Below are positions 14,314-21,544 of a DNA stretch of 33,809 nt, piece by piece (the stretch's first letter is position 1; each line of letters opens with the position of its first letter). Position numbers and translations under genes: made by a program. The notes under the pieces were generated by a model. It had not been told where the DNA came from. It worked only from the letters and a program-made list of their open reading frames with translations, and searched no databases. This stretch comes from Enterococcus durans NBRC 100479 = LMG 10746 (GTDB lineage Bacteria; Bacillota; Bacilli; Lactobacillales; Enterococcaceae), in contig NZ_BCQB01000031.1 in the NCBI RefSeq assembly GCF_001544215.1, positions 1 through 33,809 on the forward strand, written 5' to 3'.

Positions 14314-14865
14314 ATGAGTAAAAAATTCACGGTAAAACACATTGTAGCAATTGGTATCGGCGCAGCGGTCTTCTTCATTTTGAAACGTTTCGTAACTATT
14401 CCAACAGGGATTCCTAATACGGATATCGCAACGGCGTATCCTTTCTTGGCATTGTTAGGCGTTGTTTATGGCCCTATCGTTGCAGGGTTAGCAGGCTTTA
14501 TCGGCCATGCACTTGGTGACTTGACAACCTATGGGGCATGGTGGTCATGGATCATTGCTTCAGGTATTTTAGGTGTCTTCTTTGGCTTGTTAGCTAAACG
14601 TATCCCAATCGAACAAGGAACTTTTGGGAAAAAAGAAATCGGGACATTTCTTGTTGGTGAAACGATCGCCAATTTGATTACATGGGTAGTGATTGCACCA
14701 ATCGGAGATATCTTGATCTATGCGGAGGCACCAAGCAAAGTCTTTACACAAGGTATCGTTGCAGGGATCACAAATGCGATTGTAACAGGTGTCATCGGTG
14801 TTATTTTGCTAAAAGCCTATGCACAGACGAAAACGAAAAAAGGTAGCTTAAATAAAGAAGATTAG
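14314..14865 (+). CDS. ECF transporter S component (UPF0397/MtsT-HmpT type)
   Basis: A 183-residue integral membrane protein with about five to six hydrophobic segments, the substrate-binding subunit of an energy-coupling factor importer. The N-terminal VKHIVAIGIGAAVFFILKRF and the GFIGHALGDLTTYGAWWSWII stretch match the ECF-ribofla_trS-like UPF0397 group. AAAAAGGGG lies before the ATG. It precedes the fused ATPase (16-base gap) and EcfT, giving a dedicated group I ECF transporter. UPF0397 proteins have been predicted to carry methionine or pyrimidine/thiamine precursors depending on regulon; the Met T-box here argues for methionine or a related compound. Riboflavin is less likely without an FMN riboswitch. 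Confidence 0.87.
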   Translation: MSKKFTVKHIVAIGIGAAVFFILKRFVTIPTGIPNTDIATAYPFLALLGVVYGPIVAGLAGFIGHALGDLTTYGAWWSWIIASGILGVFFGLLAKRIPIEQGTFGKKEIGTFLVGETIANLITWVVIAPIGDILIYAEAPSKVFTQGIVAGITNAIVTGVIGVILLKAYAQTKTKKGSLNKED

Positions 14866-14881
14866 AACGTGAGGATATAAA

Positions 14882-16573
14882 ATGATCGAGTTTCATGATT
14901 TTACATTTCAATATGATAGCCAAGCCGAACCCACGCTGAAAAATATCAATTTGTCCATCAAACAAGGAGAAAAGATTTTGATCATGGGACCTAGTGGCTC
15001 AGGAAAATCTACCTTAGGGAAATGTTTGAATGGTATCATCCCGCAAAATGAAAAAGGTAGTTATACTGGGAGTTTGAACATCAACGGGAAGTTGTTTGGT
15101 GAATCCACCATCTATGACCTTTCGTTAGATGTGGGGACAGTATTGCAAGATACGGATAGCCAATTTGTTGGCTTGACAGTGGCTGAAGATATTGCATTTT
15201 CATTGGAAAACGAGATGATTGAGCAAACGGAGATGCGCAAGGCGGTAAATTATTGGTCTGAAAAAACCAATCTATCGGAACAATTAGAAAAACGCCCACA
15301 AGATCTCTCTGGTGGTCAGAAGCAACGTGTAACGATGGCTGGCGTCTTGATCGATGAAACGCCGATCCTTTTGTTTGATGAACCTTTAGCCAATCTCGAT
15401 CCACAAACGGGGTATGAAGCGATTCAAATGATCGACCAGTTGTATCAGTCGCAAAAATTTACAACAATCATTATCGAACACCGTTTGGAAGAAGTTTTAG
15501 CAGCACCAATCGATCGTGTTATTCTAATGAACGAAGGAACGATCATCGCAGATAGCACGCCAACAGAATTACTAAAAAGTGACCTTTTGACAATGTATGG
15601 TATACGCGAACCGTTGTATATCTCTGCTTTGAAACGTGCGGGTATTTCTTTGGAAGAGTTTTCTGATCTAACACAGGTCGATCAACTAGTTTCCCCAGAA
15701 ATAGCAACGGCATTAGCCAAGGATCAGGGAGAATTCAAAGCAATTCCGTTAAAAGAAACGCCATTACTGACACTGAAAAATATTTCCTTTGGCTTTGGGG
15801 ATGAGCAAGTCATCAAAAAAATTGACTTGACACTCTATCAAGGAGAAATGGTCAGTCTTGTTGGGCATAATGGGGCAGGAAAGTCTACGCTGTCGAACCT
15901 GATCACAGGTTTTTATCCTCTTCAAACAGGTGAACTATTGTGGAAAGGGCAATCCATTGCAAATGAAAGTATCAAGGAACGAGCCGATAAAATAGGTTAC
16001 GTGTTGCAAAATAGTAATCAAATGCTATCGAAGAATATGATTTTTGAAGAGGTCGCATTAGGGTTGGAGAACCAGGGTGTCGAACCTGAGGAGATCCAGG
16101 AAAAAGTTTTTGACACATTGAAGGTCTGTGGACTCTACGAATTTCGTAATTGGCCAATCTCTGCATTGAGCCATGGGCAAAAACGCCGAGTAGCAATTGC
16201 AGCTATTTTAGTACTCGAGCCTGAACTGCTGATCCTTGATGAACCTACAGCGGGGCAAGATTATTACCATTATAATGAAATGATGACCTTTTTACGCACG
16301 TTGAACCAGCAAGGGATTACCATCTTGATGATCACCCATGATATGCACCTGATGTTGGAACACACCCGACGGACGTTGGTATTGAAACAAGGACAGATCA
16401 TCGCGGATGAGACCCCTGCCAATGTCTTATCTTCGGCAGAATTAGTTGCCTCAGCAAGTCTGCGTGAAACGAGTCTCTATCGTTTGGCACAAAACAATCA
16501 TTTAGCAGATGCCACCGATTTTGTGTCGGCATTCATCCAGCATGAGGAGGTGCCTACTGATGGCAGACAATAA
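14882..16573 (+). CDS. ECF transporter fused A-A' ATPase
   Basis: A 563-residue protein with two ABC ATPase domains. Domain 1 has Walker A GPSGSGKST (residues 36-44), signature LSGGQKQRV, Walker B ILLFDEP and the H-loop IIEHRLEE. Domain 2 has Walker A GHNGAGKST near residue 328, a signature variant LSHGQKRRV, Walker B LLILDEPTAGQD and ITHDMH. It powers substrate import by the S and T components. The fused form (instead of separate EcfA1/EcfA2) marks a dedicated ECF system. Its 3' end overlaps the EcfT start by 14 bases, showing translational coupling. The LSHGQ in domain 2 is a tolerated variant in ECF ATPases. Confidence 0.94.
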   Translation: MIEFHDFTFQYDSQAEPTLKNINLSIKQGEKILIMGPSGSGKSTLGKCLNGIIPQNEKGSYTGSLNINGKLFGESTIYDLSLDVGTVLQDTDSQFVGLTVAEDIAFSLENEMIEQTEMRKAVNYWSEKTNLSEQLEKRPQDLSGGQKQRVTMAGVLIDETPILLFDEPLANLDPQTGYEAIQMIDQLYQSQKFTTIIIEHRLEEVLAAPIDRVILMNEGTIIADSTPTELLKSDLLTMYGIREPLYISALKRAGISLEEFSDLTQVDQLVSPEIATALAKDQGEFKAIPLKETPLLTLKNISFGFGDEQVIKKIDLTLYQGEMVSLVGHNGAGKSTLSNLITGFYPLQTGELLWKGQSIANESIKERADKIGYVLQNSNQMLSKNMIFEEVALGLENQGVEPEEIQEKVFDTLKVCGLYEFRNWPISALSHGQKRRVAIAAILVLEPELLILDEPTAGQDYYHYNEMMTFLRTLNQQGITILMITHDMHLMLEHTRRTLVLKQGQIIADETPANVLSSAELVASASLRETSLYRLAQNNHLADATDFVSAFIQHEEVPTDGRQ

Positions 16574-17393
16574 TTTGATCGGTTATTTGCCGAAAAAAAC
16601 GGTGATCCATCAACTTAGCGGCTTCACTAAATTGTTGTGCTTTTTAATGATTTCAGTAGTTGGGATGATTTCTTATGACACACGTTTTTTGCTAGTGCTT
16701 GCGCTTTTCTCTATTATTCTTTTTCGAACAGCAAAAATTACGTATCGTGAGATTTCCTTTGTATTGAAATTCATCGCATTCTTTTCGATTTTGAATTTAT
16801 TGACGGTTTATCTATTTGCACCAGAATATGGCGTGACGATCTATGGGACAAGACATGTGATTTTTAAAGGAATCGGCCGATATACACTCACACAAGAACA
16901 ACTTTTTTATGAGTTCAATCTGCTGATCAAATATTTCGTCACGATCCCACCAGGGTTGATCTTTATTTTGACGACGAACCCAAGTGAATTGGCATCAAGT
17001 ATTCATCGAGTAGGTGGATCATATAAGATCGCTTATGCTTTTTCTTTAGCATTGCGTTATATCCCAGATATTCAAGAAGATTTTCGAACGATTTCAAAAG
17101 CACAGCAAGCTCGAGGAAATGAGCTATCCAAGAAAGCCTCGTTGATGAAACGAGTACGTGGCAATTTAACGATTGCGATTCCTTTGATTTTCTCCAGTTT
17201 AGAACGGATCGAAACGATTTCTTCGGCGATGGAGCTTCGTCGTTTCGGTAAGAAAAAAAGCCGCACTTGGTTGTTAGCTAAACCCTTGAAACGCAATGAT
17301 TATTTGGCATTATTACTGGTAATCTTATTGTGTGCTGCAGGAATATCTTTATTGTTCATCAATGGCGGACGCTTTTATAATCCGTTTCGCTAG
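16560..17393 (+). CDS. ECF transporter transmembrane T component
   Basis: A 277-residue EcfT/CbiQ-type membrane protein with hydrophobic segments near residues 20-60, 75-100, 125-150 and at the C-terminus (LLLVILLCAAGISLLFI). The cytoplasmic coupling motifs include KAQQARGNEL and a second Ala-Arg-like box SSAMELRRFG. It couples ATP hydrolysis by the fused ATPase to the S component. ATG 16560 is preceded by GAGGAGGTG inside the end of the ATPase gene. Last gene of the Met T-box operon; a strong terminator follows. Confidence 0.93.
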   Translation: MADNNLIGYLPKKTVIHQLSGFTKLLCFLMISVVGMISYDTRFLLVLALFSIILFRTAKITYREISFVLKFIAFFSILNLLTVYLFAPEYGVTIYGTRHVIFKGIGRYTLTQEQLFYEFNLLIKYFVTIPPGLIFILTTNPSELASSIHRVGGSYKIAYAFSLALRYIPDIQEDFRTISKAQQARGNELSKKASLMKRVRGNLTIAIPLIFSSLERIETISSAMELRRFGKKKSRTWLLAKPLKRNDYLALLLVILLCAAGISLLFINGGRFYNPFR

Positions 17394-17421
17394 AGTTTTG
17401 GATATATATCAAGACAAAAAA

Positions 17422-17468
17422 TTGGAAGACTGGAAATCTTTTTTACGATTTTCAGTCTTCCAGTTTTT
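17422..17468 (+). terminator. Intrinsic terminator after the ECF operon
   Basis: GGAAGACTGGAAATC pairs with GATTTTCAGTCTTCC across a short T-rich loop, one mismatch within a 15-base stem, followed by AGTTTTTG. It lies about 30 bases past the EcfT stop. Confidence 0.9.
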
Positions 17469-17585
17469 GTTTGTTAGTGAAATCCTCATTGACTTACTCA
17501 TTATCGAAAAAATTGATTTTTCGGTGGATTTTCTGTCAAAAACAAGGACGGATCATTGTTAGATTGGTTCAATGATTTTCAATAG

Positions 17586-17966
17586 TTAGAATAAAACAGC
17601 AGAAGCTAATGCTTGTTGAATAGCTACAATATTTTTGTCCTTGCGGAATTGTAGACTCTCGGCTGGAAGTTCAGCGCTAGAAATCCAAATTTTCAACTCT
17701 GCATCCAAATCAAAATGACCACTTGTTTCTACAGAAAAACGTGAGATTGATTTATAAGGAATCGACTTATATTCTACTTTTTTACCAGTGACACCTTGTT
17801 TGTCAACGATAATCAATCGTTTGTCTGTAAAAACAATTAAGTCTCTTACTAATTTAAAAGCTAAATCCACGTTTTCATTAGGTACTAAGACCCCTTGTAG
17901 TTCTTTTTCTACAGATTTATTATCATGTTGTGCAGCATTTCCCATTAGTCCATCGAATAATCCCAT
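17586..17966 (-). CDS. PH domain-containing protein (bPH_1/DUF1696 family)
   Basis: A 126-residue soluble bacterial pleckstrin-homology-like protein. Typical elements are MGLFDGLMGNA at the start, then VRDLIVFTDKRLIIVDKQGVTGKK and IPYKSISRFSVETSGHFDLDAELKIW, as in the PF08000 family. The function of this family is unknown; some are stress-induced. The ATG at 17966 (GGGATTATTCGATGG) is chosen with GAGG nine bases upstream; a longer frame back to 18044 would run into repeat copy D. It is convergent with the ECF operon and monocistronic. No clear terminator was found between 17469 and 17585 on the minus strand, apart from the ECF terminator. Confidence 0.88.
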   Translation of the reverse strand: MGLFDGLMGNAAQHDNKSVEKELQGVLVPNENVDLAFKLVRDLIVFTDKRLIIVDKQGVTGKKVEYKSIPYKSISRFSVETSGHFDLDAELKIWISSAELPAESLQFRKDKNIVAIQQALASAVLF

Positions 17967-18020
17967 TTCTTGATTCCTCATTTCTGATATAATAGATTTG
18001 TCATTTTTAAAAAGATAGTG

Positions 18021-18062
18021 AGTGTGGGACAAAGTAAGAAACACTTCTGTCCCAGCCTCGGG
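18021..18062. repeat. Minimal copy of the intergenic repeat (copy D)
   Basis: On the minus strand this reads CCGAGGCTGGGACAGAAGTG then TTTCTTACTTTGTCCCACAC, joining the left end of the family directly to the right end. TGGGACAAAGT and ACTTCTGTCCCA pair around AAGAAAC. It is the shortest of the recognisable copies and sits upstream of the PH-domain gene. Confidence 0.75.
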
Positions 18063-18611
18063 TTAATTTTTATCAAAGAAAGCGACAAGGCTTTCTAGCA
18101 GAACCTATTCATTTGTCTTCAAATAATTCAGTTTATATTCGTAAGTTTGACCAGATATCTTCCTAAAAGTCCTTTTTTAGTTTTTTACTAAAGAGTATAC
18201 TTGGTCTTCATGATCATGTATTCACAAATGCATAGGAATAGCAAATCGATATCTATGTTTAACTATATATTTATGATGACTTAAAAACTGATGTGTGTCA
18301 ATGAGTTAGTCAATTTTTAGTTTACAAATAGAACCGTCGAAAAATAGTATAGGAATTCATTAGGAGAAAACGAAATAAATACAAAAATCCGTATTACTTT
18401 AGTTGTTACTGAAACTGCTGACTAGTACTTGTTACATAAATTTCTGAGCAAATTGGATTTATTAAAGAATACAATTATGATGATATTTATAATAATATTA
18501 TCAAATGAATAGTGGTAATGTAGCGAGAAAGTCGACAACTAAAATAGCAGATAAGCCAAACAAGAAAAACATTTAGATTTATAAATTTAATTATTGGAAG
18601 GTTGATGAGTA
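18063..18611. other. AT-rich gene-free region
   Basis: About 550 bases with no supported gene. Frames are broken by many stops. A 23-codon ORF at 18505-18576 lacks a ribosome site. TTTAGTTTTTTACTAAA near 18177-18193 is a small inverted repeat. I see no T-box, riboswitch or IS end; it may be a decayed gene or contain an unrecognised small RNA. Confidence 0.5.
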
Positions 18612-18812
18612 ATGATCACGATTATGGATTATCCAGAATATAAAAAGAAGTATCCAAAAAATTCTATGTCAGAGTGGTTTGCGTATCAGGCTCCGTTAGT
18701 TTTAGAAAATATGAGGGAAGAGTATCAAGATGTGAAGCAACAGTTGAGTGGATCTGAGCAATTAAGAGCGGAAGAAATCATTCAAGAATATGAACAAGAA
18801 TTCTTAAAGTAG
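18612..18812 (+). CDS. Small uncharacterised acidic protein
   Basis: A 66-residue hydrophilic, Glu/Lys/Gln-rich ORF, predicted mostly helical (ENMREEYQDVKQQLSGSEQL), without membrane segment or signal peptide. GGAAGG lies about ten bases upstream of the first ATG (18612); an in-frame ATG at 18624 is the alternative start. It is isolated between the gene-free region and ssrA, with no operon partner. I do not recognise a family. Coding appearance (regular amphipathic helices, plausible ribosome site) favours a real gene over chance. Confidence 0.5.
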   Translation: MITIMDYPEYKKKYPKNSMSEWFAYQAPLVLENMREEYQDVKQQLSGSEQLRAEEIIQEYEQEFLK

Positions 18813-18995
18813 CATTCACTTCAAACTATTATTAAGCTTTTTGATGCGAACTAAAAGAAGATCTAAAAATCCAGACTACAAAAGATTTTATCTGGGGACC
18901 ATACGACAAATTAACTCTTTGGATTTCCCTTTTCTCAGAATGATATTGTGATGCAAAAAAATGCAAAATTCTTTCATTCTTCTCTTTGGTAAAAA

Positions 18996-19026
18996 TAAAA
19001 AAACGTTGATTTAACAACGTTTTTTA
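18996..19026 (-). terminator. Intrinsic terminator of ssrA
   Basis: On the minus strand, AAAACGTTG and CAACGTTTTTTT pair around TTAAAT. It stands about 30 bases beyond the mature 3' end of tmRNA. Confidence 0.85.
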
Positions 19027-19056
19027 CACCTGTTTGTTTGTCTCAACAATACACAA

Positions 19057-19421
19057 TGGAGACGGCGGGAGTCGAACCCGCGTCCAAACACATCGACACT
19101 TAAAAATCTACGTTCATAGTCAACTCATTTGAGGTTTCGCTTTACAGCTTGCCGAGTGACAGGCATTCTGTATTGCTAGTCTGATGATCTCTTTTAAACT
19201 TTACAGACGGAAAAGTTTAACGTATCCCACTAAATTTGAGACCCTTACTCGAGCACATGGGCGATGCCGAGAGGATCTACGCTAACTGTTTTTAGGCAGC
19301 TAAAGCGTAAGAGTTGTTTTCGTTTTTAGCAGTTATATTTAACTGTAACGTTTTAACGTAGACGTAACCTACGAAACGCAATTCAAGCTCGAACTGTGCT
19401 TGTCGAATCCGTAACGTCCCC
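19057..19421 (-). ncRNA. ssrA: Transfer-messenger RNA (tmRNA)
   Basis: A 365-nucleotide one-piece tmRNA. The 5' end GGGGACGTTACGGATTCGAC and 3' end GGTTCGACTCCCGCCGTCTCC form the tRNA-like acceptor and T arms; GGGGACG pairs with CGTCTCC. The discriminator A at 19057 is followed by TTG, so CCA is not encoded and must be added. The tag reading frame starts GCTAAAAACGAAAAC and gives AKNENNSYALAA then TAA, with the resume alanine GCT near the 5' third. Several pseudoknot arms follow (for example AAACTTTTCCGTCTGTAAAG). It rescues ribosomes stalled on broken mRNA with SmpB and marks products for degradation. Confidence 0.98.
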
Positions 19422-19461
19422 GTAAAAATACAAGGGTTACGTATATTTTCATACAAAACAT

Positions 19462-19489
19462 AGTATACCATAATCGTTCTTTTTTTCAA
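19462..19489 (-). promoter_or_regulatory. ssrA promoter
   Basis: On the minus strand TTGAAA (19489-19484) and TATACT (19467-19462) are 16 bases apart. The transcript would begin near 19455, about 34 bases before the mature tmRNA 5' end, which RNase P would then generate. Confidence 0.75.
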
Positions 19490-19579
19490 GGATAAAGAGT
19501 TAATTCAGAAACATTGGATGATACGGTAAGCACCAACAGTTCTTAGTATAAGGAGTTACCGCATCATTTCCTGTTTGGT

Positions 19580-20353
19580 CTAAATCAAATCGAAATGTTT
19601 CAATGCGTGGACGATCCCACCTTCAGTATTTTTCTTTGTAATAAAGGTCGAAAGTTCTTTCAAGCCATCATACGCATTTCCCATAGCGATTTTATTGTCA
19701 CAGGCTTCTAGTAGAGCAAAGTCGTTTGGACCATCGCCAAATCCAAATGTCGGTACATCTGCCAAATCCATTTCTTGTTTTAGACGTTTGACACCAACAC
19801 CTTTAGAAATCCCTTTTTTAACGGTATCGATAGAGTAAGGGCCATTTCGATAAAATGTCAATTCTGGAAAATGTTCATGGTAGTATTCATCACCTGATTT
19901 TGACAGGATCAATAGCATGTTGATTGGATGATCCAAGAAAGCATACGGATTGATTTCTGGAACAGTTGAATGAATGAAATCGTACGCTTCGATCATTGTT
20001 TGATCGTGGCTAGTACACCAAATATTTTGATGATTATAAAAAGATAACTGATGACCTTGGCTAGTGACATGATCGAGCATTCTCTGACACTCATCGGTAG
20101 AGAATTTTTCTGAATGGATTTCTTTTCCATCTACGCTGATGTAGGAACCATTCATTGTTACCGCAGAAGTAATACCGGCATCAGACATGATATGCTTGAT
20201 CTCTGCTTCTGTTCGGCCCGTCGCAATGACTGGCAAAACATTATTTTTTTTCAATGCTTCCATAGCGTTTGCCACTTCGGGTGTGATCTTTGAACGAGAA
20301 TCTAATAAGGTTCCATCAAGATCGAAAAAAGTAATCGCACGATAATTTGACAC
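19580..20353 (-). CDS. Cof-type HAD-IIB hydrolase
   Basis: A 257-residue haloacid dehalogenase-superfamily phosphatase of the Cof/YidA group. Motif I FFDLDGTLLD holds nucleophile Asp11 and acid/base Asp13; ATGRTE is motif II; KGVGVKRL supplies the motif III lysine region; FGFGDGPND is motif IV. The type IIB cap lies between. Substrates of this family are sugar phosphates, FMN or nucleotides and cannot be told by eye. The start is GTG at 20353, with AAAGGGG upstream. Monocistronic, divergent from the SdpI/two-component operon. Confidence 0.92.
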   Translation of the reverse strand: MSNYRAITFFDLDGTLLDSRSKITPEVANAMEALKKNNVLPVIATGRTEAEIKHIMSDAGITSAVTMNGSYISVDGKEIHSEKFSTDECQRMLDHVTSQGHQLSFYNHQNIWCTSHDQTMIEAYDFIHSTVPEINPYAFLDHPINMLLILSKSGDEYYHEHFPELTFYRNGPYSIDTVKKGISKGVGVKRLKQEMDLADVPTFGFGDGPNDFALLEACDNKIAMGNAYDGLKELSTFITKKNTEGGIVHALKHFDLI

Positions 20354-20440
20354 ACAAAAAACCCCTTTATTATTGGATTAACTCTATCTTAACAAAGTTT
20401 GAATAAAAGACAAACGTTTCGTGAAGAATTCCTGAATATA

Positions 20441-20469
20441 TTGGTTCAAACCAACTTTTAGAGTATACT
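20441..20469 (+). promoter_or_regulatory. Promoter with palindromic -35, sdpI-like/two-component operon
   Basis: TTGGTT (20441-20446) and TATACT (20464-20469) have a 17-base spacer. The -35 is the left arm of a perfect palindrome TTGGTT-CA-AACCAA (20441-20454), so a protein bound there would compete with sigma factor. The transcript would start about 20 bases before the first gene's start. Confidence 0.65.
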
Positions 20470-20496
20470 AGAAGGAGAGATTTAGGAGGGGATTGG

Positions 20497-20853
20497 ATGA
20501 TTTTTTTTACTGTCGGAATCGGATTGTCATTCATTGGGATGCTGTTTTTACTTGTACCTTTTAAAGGGAATATCCCGTTTTATGGCTACCATTCACCACG
20601 TGCAGTCCAGTCAGAAGAACATTTTCGCTTAGCGCAAAAAACGAGTGGTAAATACTTTTTGCTTTTTGGCTTATTGATGGCGCTTATTGGCTATTGGCTA
20701 AAAATTACAGGACATACGAATTTTTTTATAATTGAAATGTTGGTGTTGGTTTTTCCAATCATGCCTATTTTTATATTAACGGAAAAAAGACTTCAAAAAA
20801 TGGATGATGAACTTGGGAGGAATAAAGATGAATATTTTGATGATCGAAGATAA
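20497..20853 (+). CDS. SdpI family membrane protein
   Basis: A 118-residue protein with three hydrophobic segments: residues 3-21, about 51-68 and 76-95. The FYGYHSPRAVQSEEHFRLAQKTSGKYFLLFG stretch matches the SdpI/YhfL signature (N/G-x-R-x-P then W/A-Q-x-x-G). Bacillus SdpI gives immunity to the SdpC toxin and sequesters a repressor; most homologues are uncharacterised. GGAGGGGATTGG lies before ATG 20497. Its last 26 bases overlap the response regulator gene, so it is the leader gene of a three-gene operon with the two-component system. A role as membrane sensor or immunity protein linked to the kinase is possible but unproven. Confidence 0.82.
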   Translation: MIFFTVGIGLSFIGMLFLLVPFKGNIPFYGYHSPRAVQSEEHFRLAQKTSGKYFLLFGLLMALIGYWLKITGHTNFFIIEMLVLVFPIMPIFILTEKRLQKMDDELGRNKDEYFDDRR

Positions 20854-21544
20854 TCAATCCGTATCAGAAATGATGCAGATGTTTTTTTTGAATGAAGGAT
20901 GGGAAGCAACATTCAAATACGATGGTAAAGAGGGGCTAGATGCATTTCTAGAGAAACCGAACTACTGGGATATGGTGACGTTAGATTTGAATTTACCAAC
21001 GATGGATGGAATGATTGTCGGACGTGAGATCAGAAAAGTGTCCAGCACGGTACCTATCATTATGTTGACAGCACGGGATTCAGAGAGTGATCAAGTGATC
21101 GGCTTAGAGATGGGGGCAGATGATTATGTTACAAAACCCTTTAGTCCATTGACTTTGATTGCACGTATGAAGGCATTGCATCGCCGCAGTGAATTAGTCG
21201 AAACAAAGGATGAAGCTGGGAGCTCCGATCAGCATTTTGATATCCAAACGGACCATTTTAAAATGAACACGAAAACACGTGAAGCTTATTTAAATGAAAA
21301 ACCAATCGAAGGATTGACACCAAAAGAATTTGATTTATTGTTTACGTTAGCTAAAAAGCCTCGCCAAGTGTTTTCACGGGAACAACTTTTGGAATTGGTG
21401 TGGGATTATCAATATTTTGGAGATGAACGCACGGTTGATGCGCATATCAAAAAATTACGCCAAAAAATTGAAAAAGTAGGACCGCAAGTCATCCAAACAG
21501 TTTGGGGCGTGGGCTACAAATTTGATGATTCTGGTGTTGCCTAA
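20828..21544 (+). CDS. OmpR family response regulator
   Basis: A 238-residue response regulator. The receiver domain has acidic residues IEDN (7-9), phospho-acceptor Asp53 in LDLNLPTMDG and Lys103 in VTKPF; the C-terminal winged helix has LTPKEFDLLFTLA, REQLLELVWDY and the DERTVDAHIKKLRQK recognition region. ATG 20828 is chosen because GGGAGG lies nine bases upstream; an in-frame ATG at 20804 lies within the SdpI gene. Stop and kinase start share an A (TAATG). Proximity to ltaS suggests a role in envelope stress, as for the enterococcal pair next to ltaS that I recall (EF1260/EF1261), but identity is not certain. Confidence 0.95.
   Translation: MNILMIEDNQSVSEMMQMFFLNEGWEATFKYDGKEGLDAFLEKPNYWDMVTLDLNLPTMDGMIVGREIRKVSSTVPIIMLTARDSESDQVIGLEMGADDYVTKPFSPLTLIARMKALHRRSELVETKDEAGSSDQHFDIQTDHFKMNTKTREAYLNEKPIEGLTPKEFDLLFTLAKKPRQVFSREQLLELVWDYQYFGDERTVDAHIKKLRQKIEKVGPQVIQTVWGVGYKFDDSGVA

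Noticed and set aside
17967-18044. N-terminal extension of the PH-domain protein
   Set aside because: The extension overlaps repeat copy D and the probable promoter; the ATG at 17966 starts the family-typical MGLFDGL sequence.
18505-18576. 23-codon ORF MNSGNVARKSTTKIADKPNK...
   Set aside because: Too short, no ribosome site and no promoter; it could be the tail of a lost gene but this cannot be shown.
19292-19489. 65-codon minus-strand ORF ending AKNENNSYALAA
   Set aside because: Its end is the tmRNA tag frame; the rest is the tRNA-like 5' domain and promoter of ssrA, not a protein gene.
19505-19570. Inverted repeat ATGATACGGTAA / TTACCGCATCAT downstream of the HAD gene
   Set aside because: The arms match with mismatches, but the loop is long and no T-run follows on the minus strand, so I do not call it a terminator.
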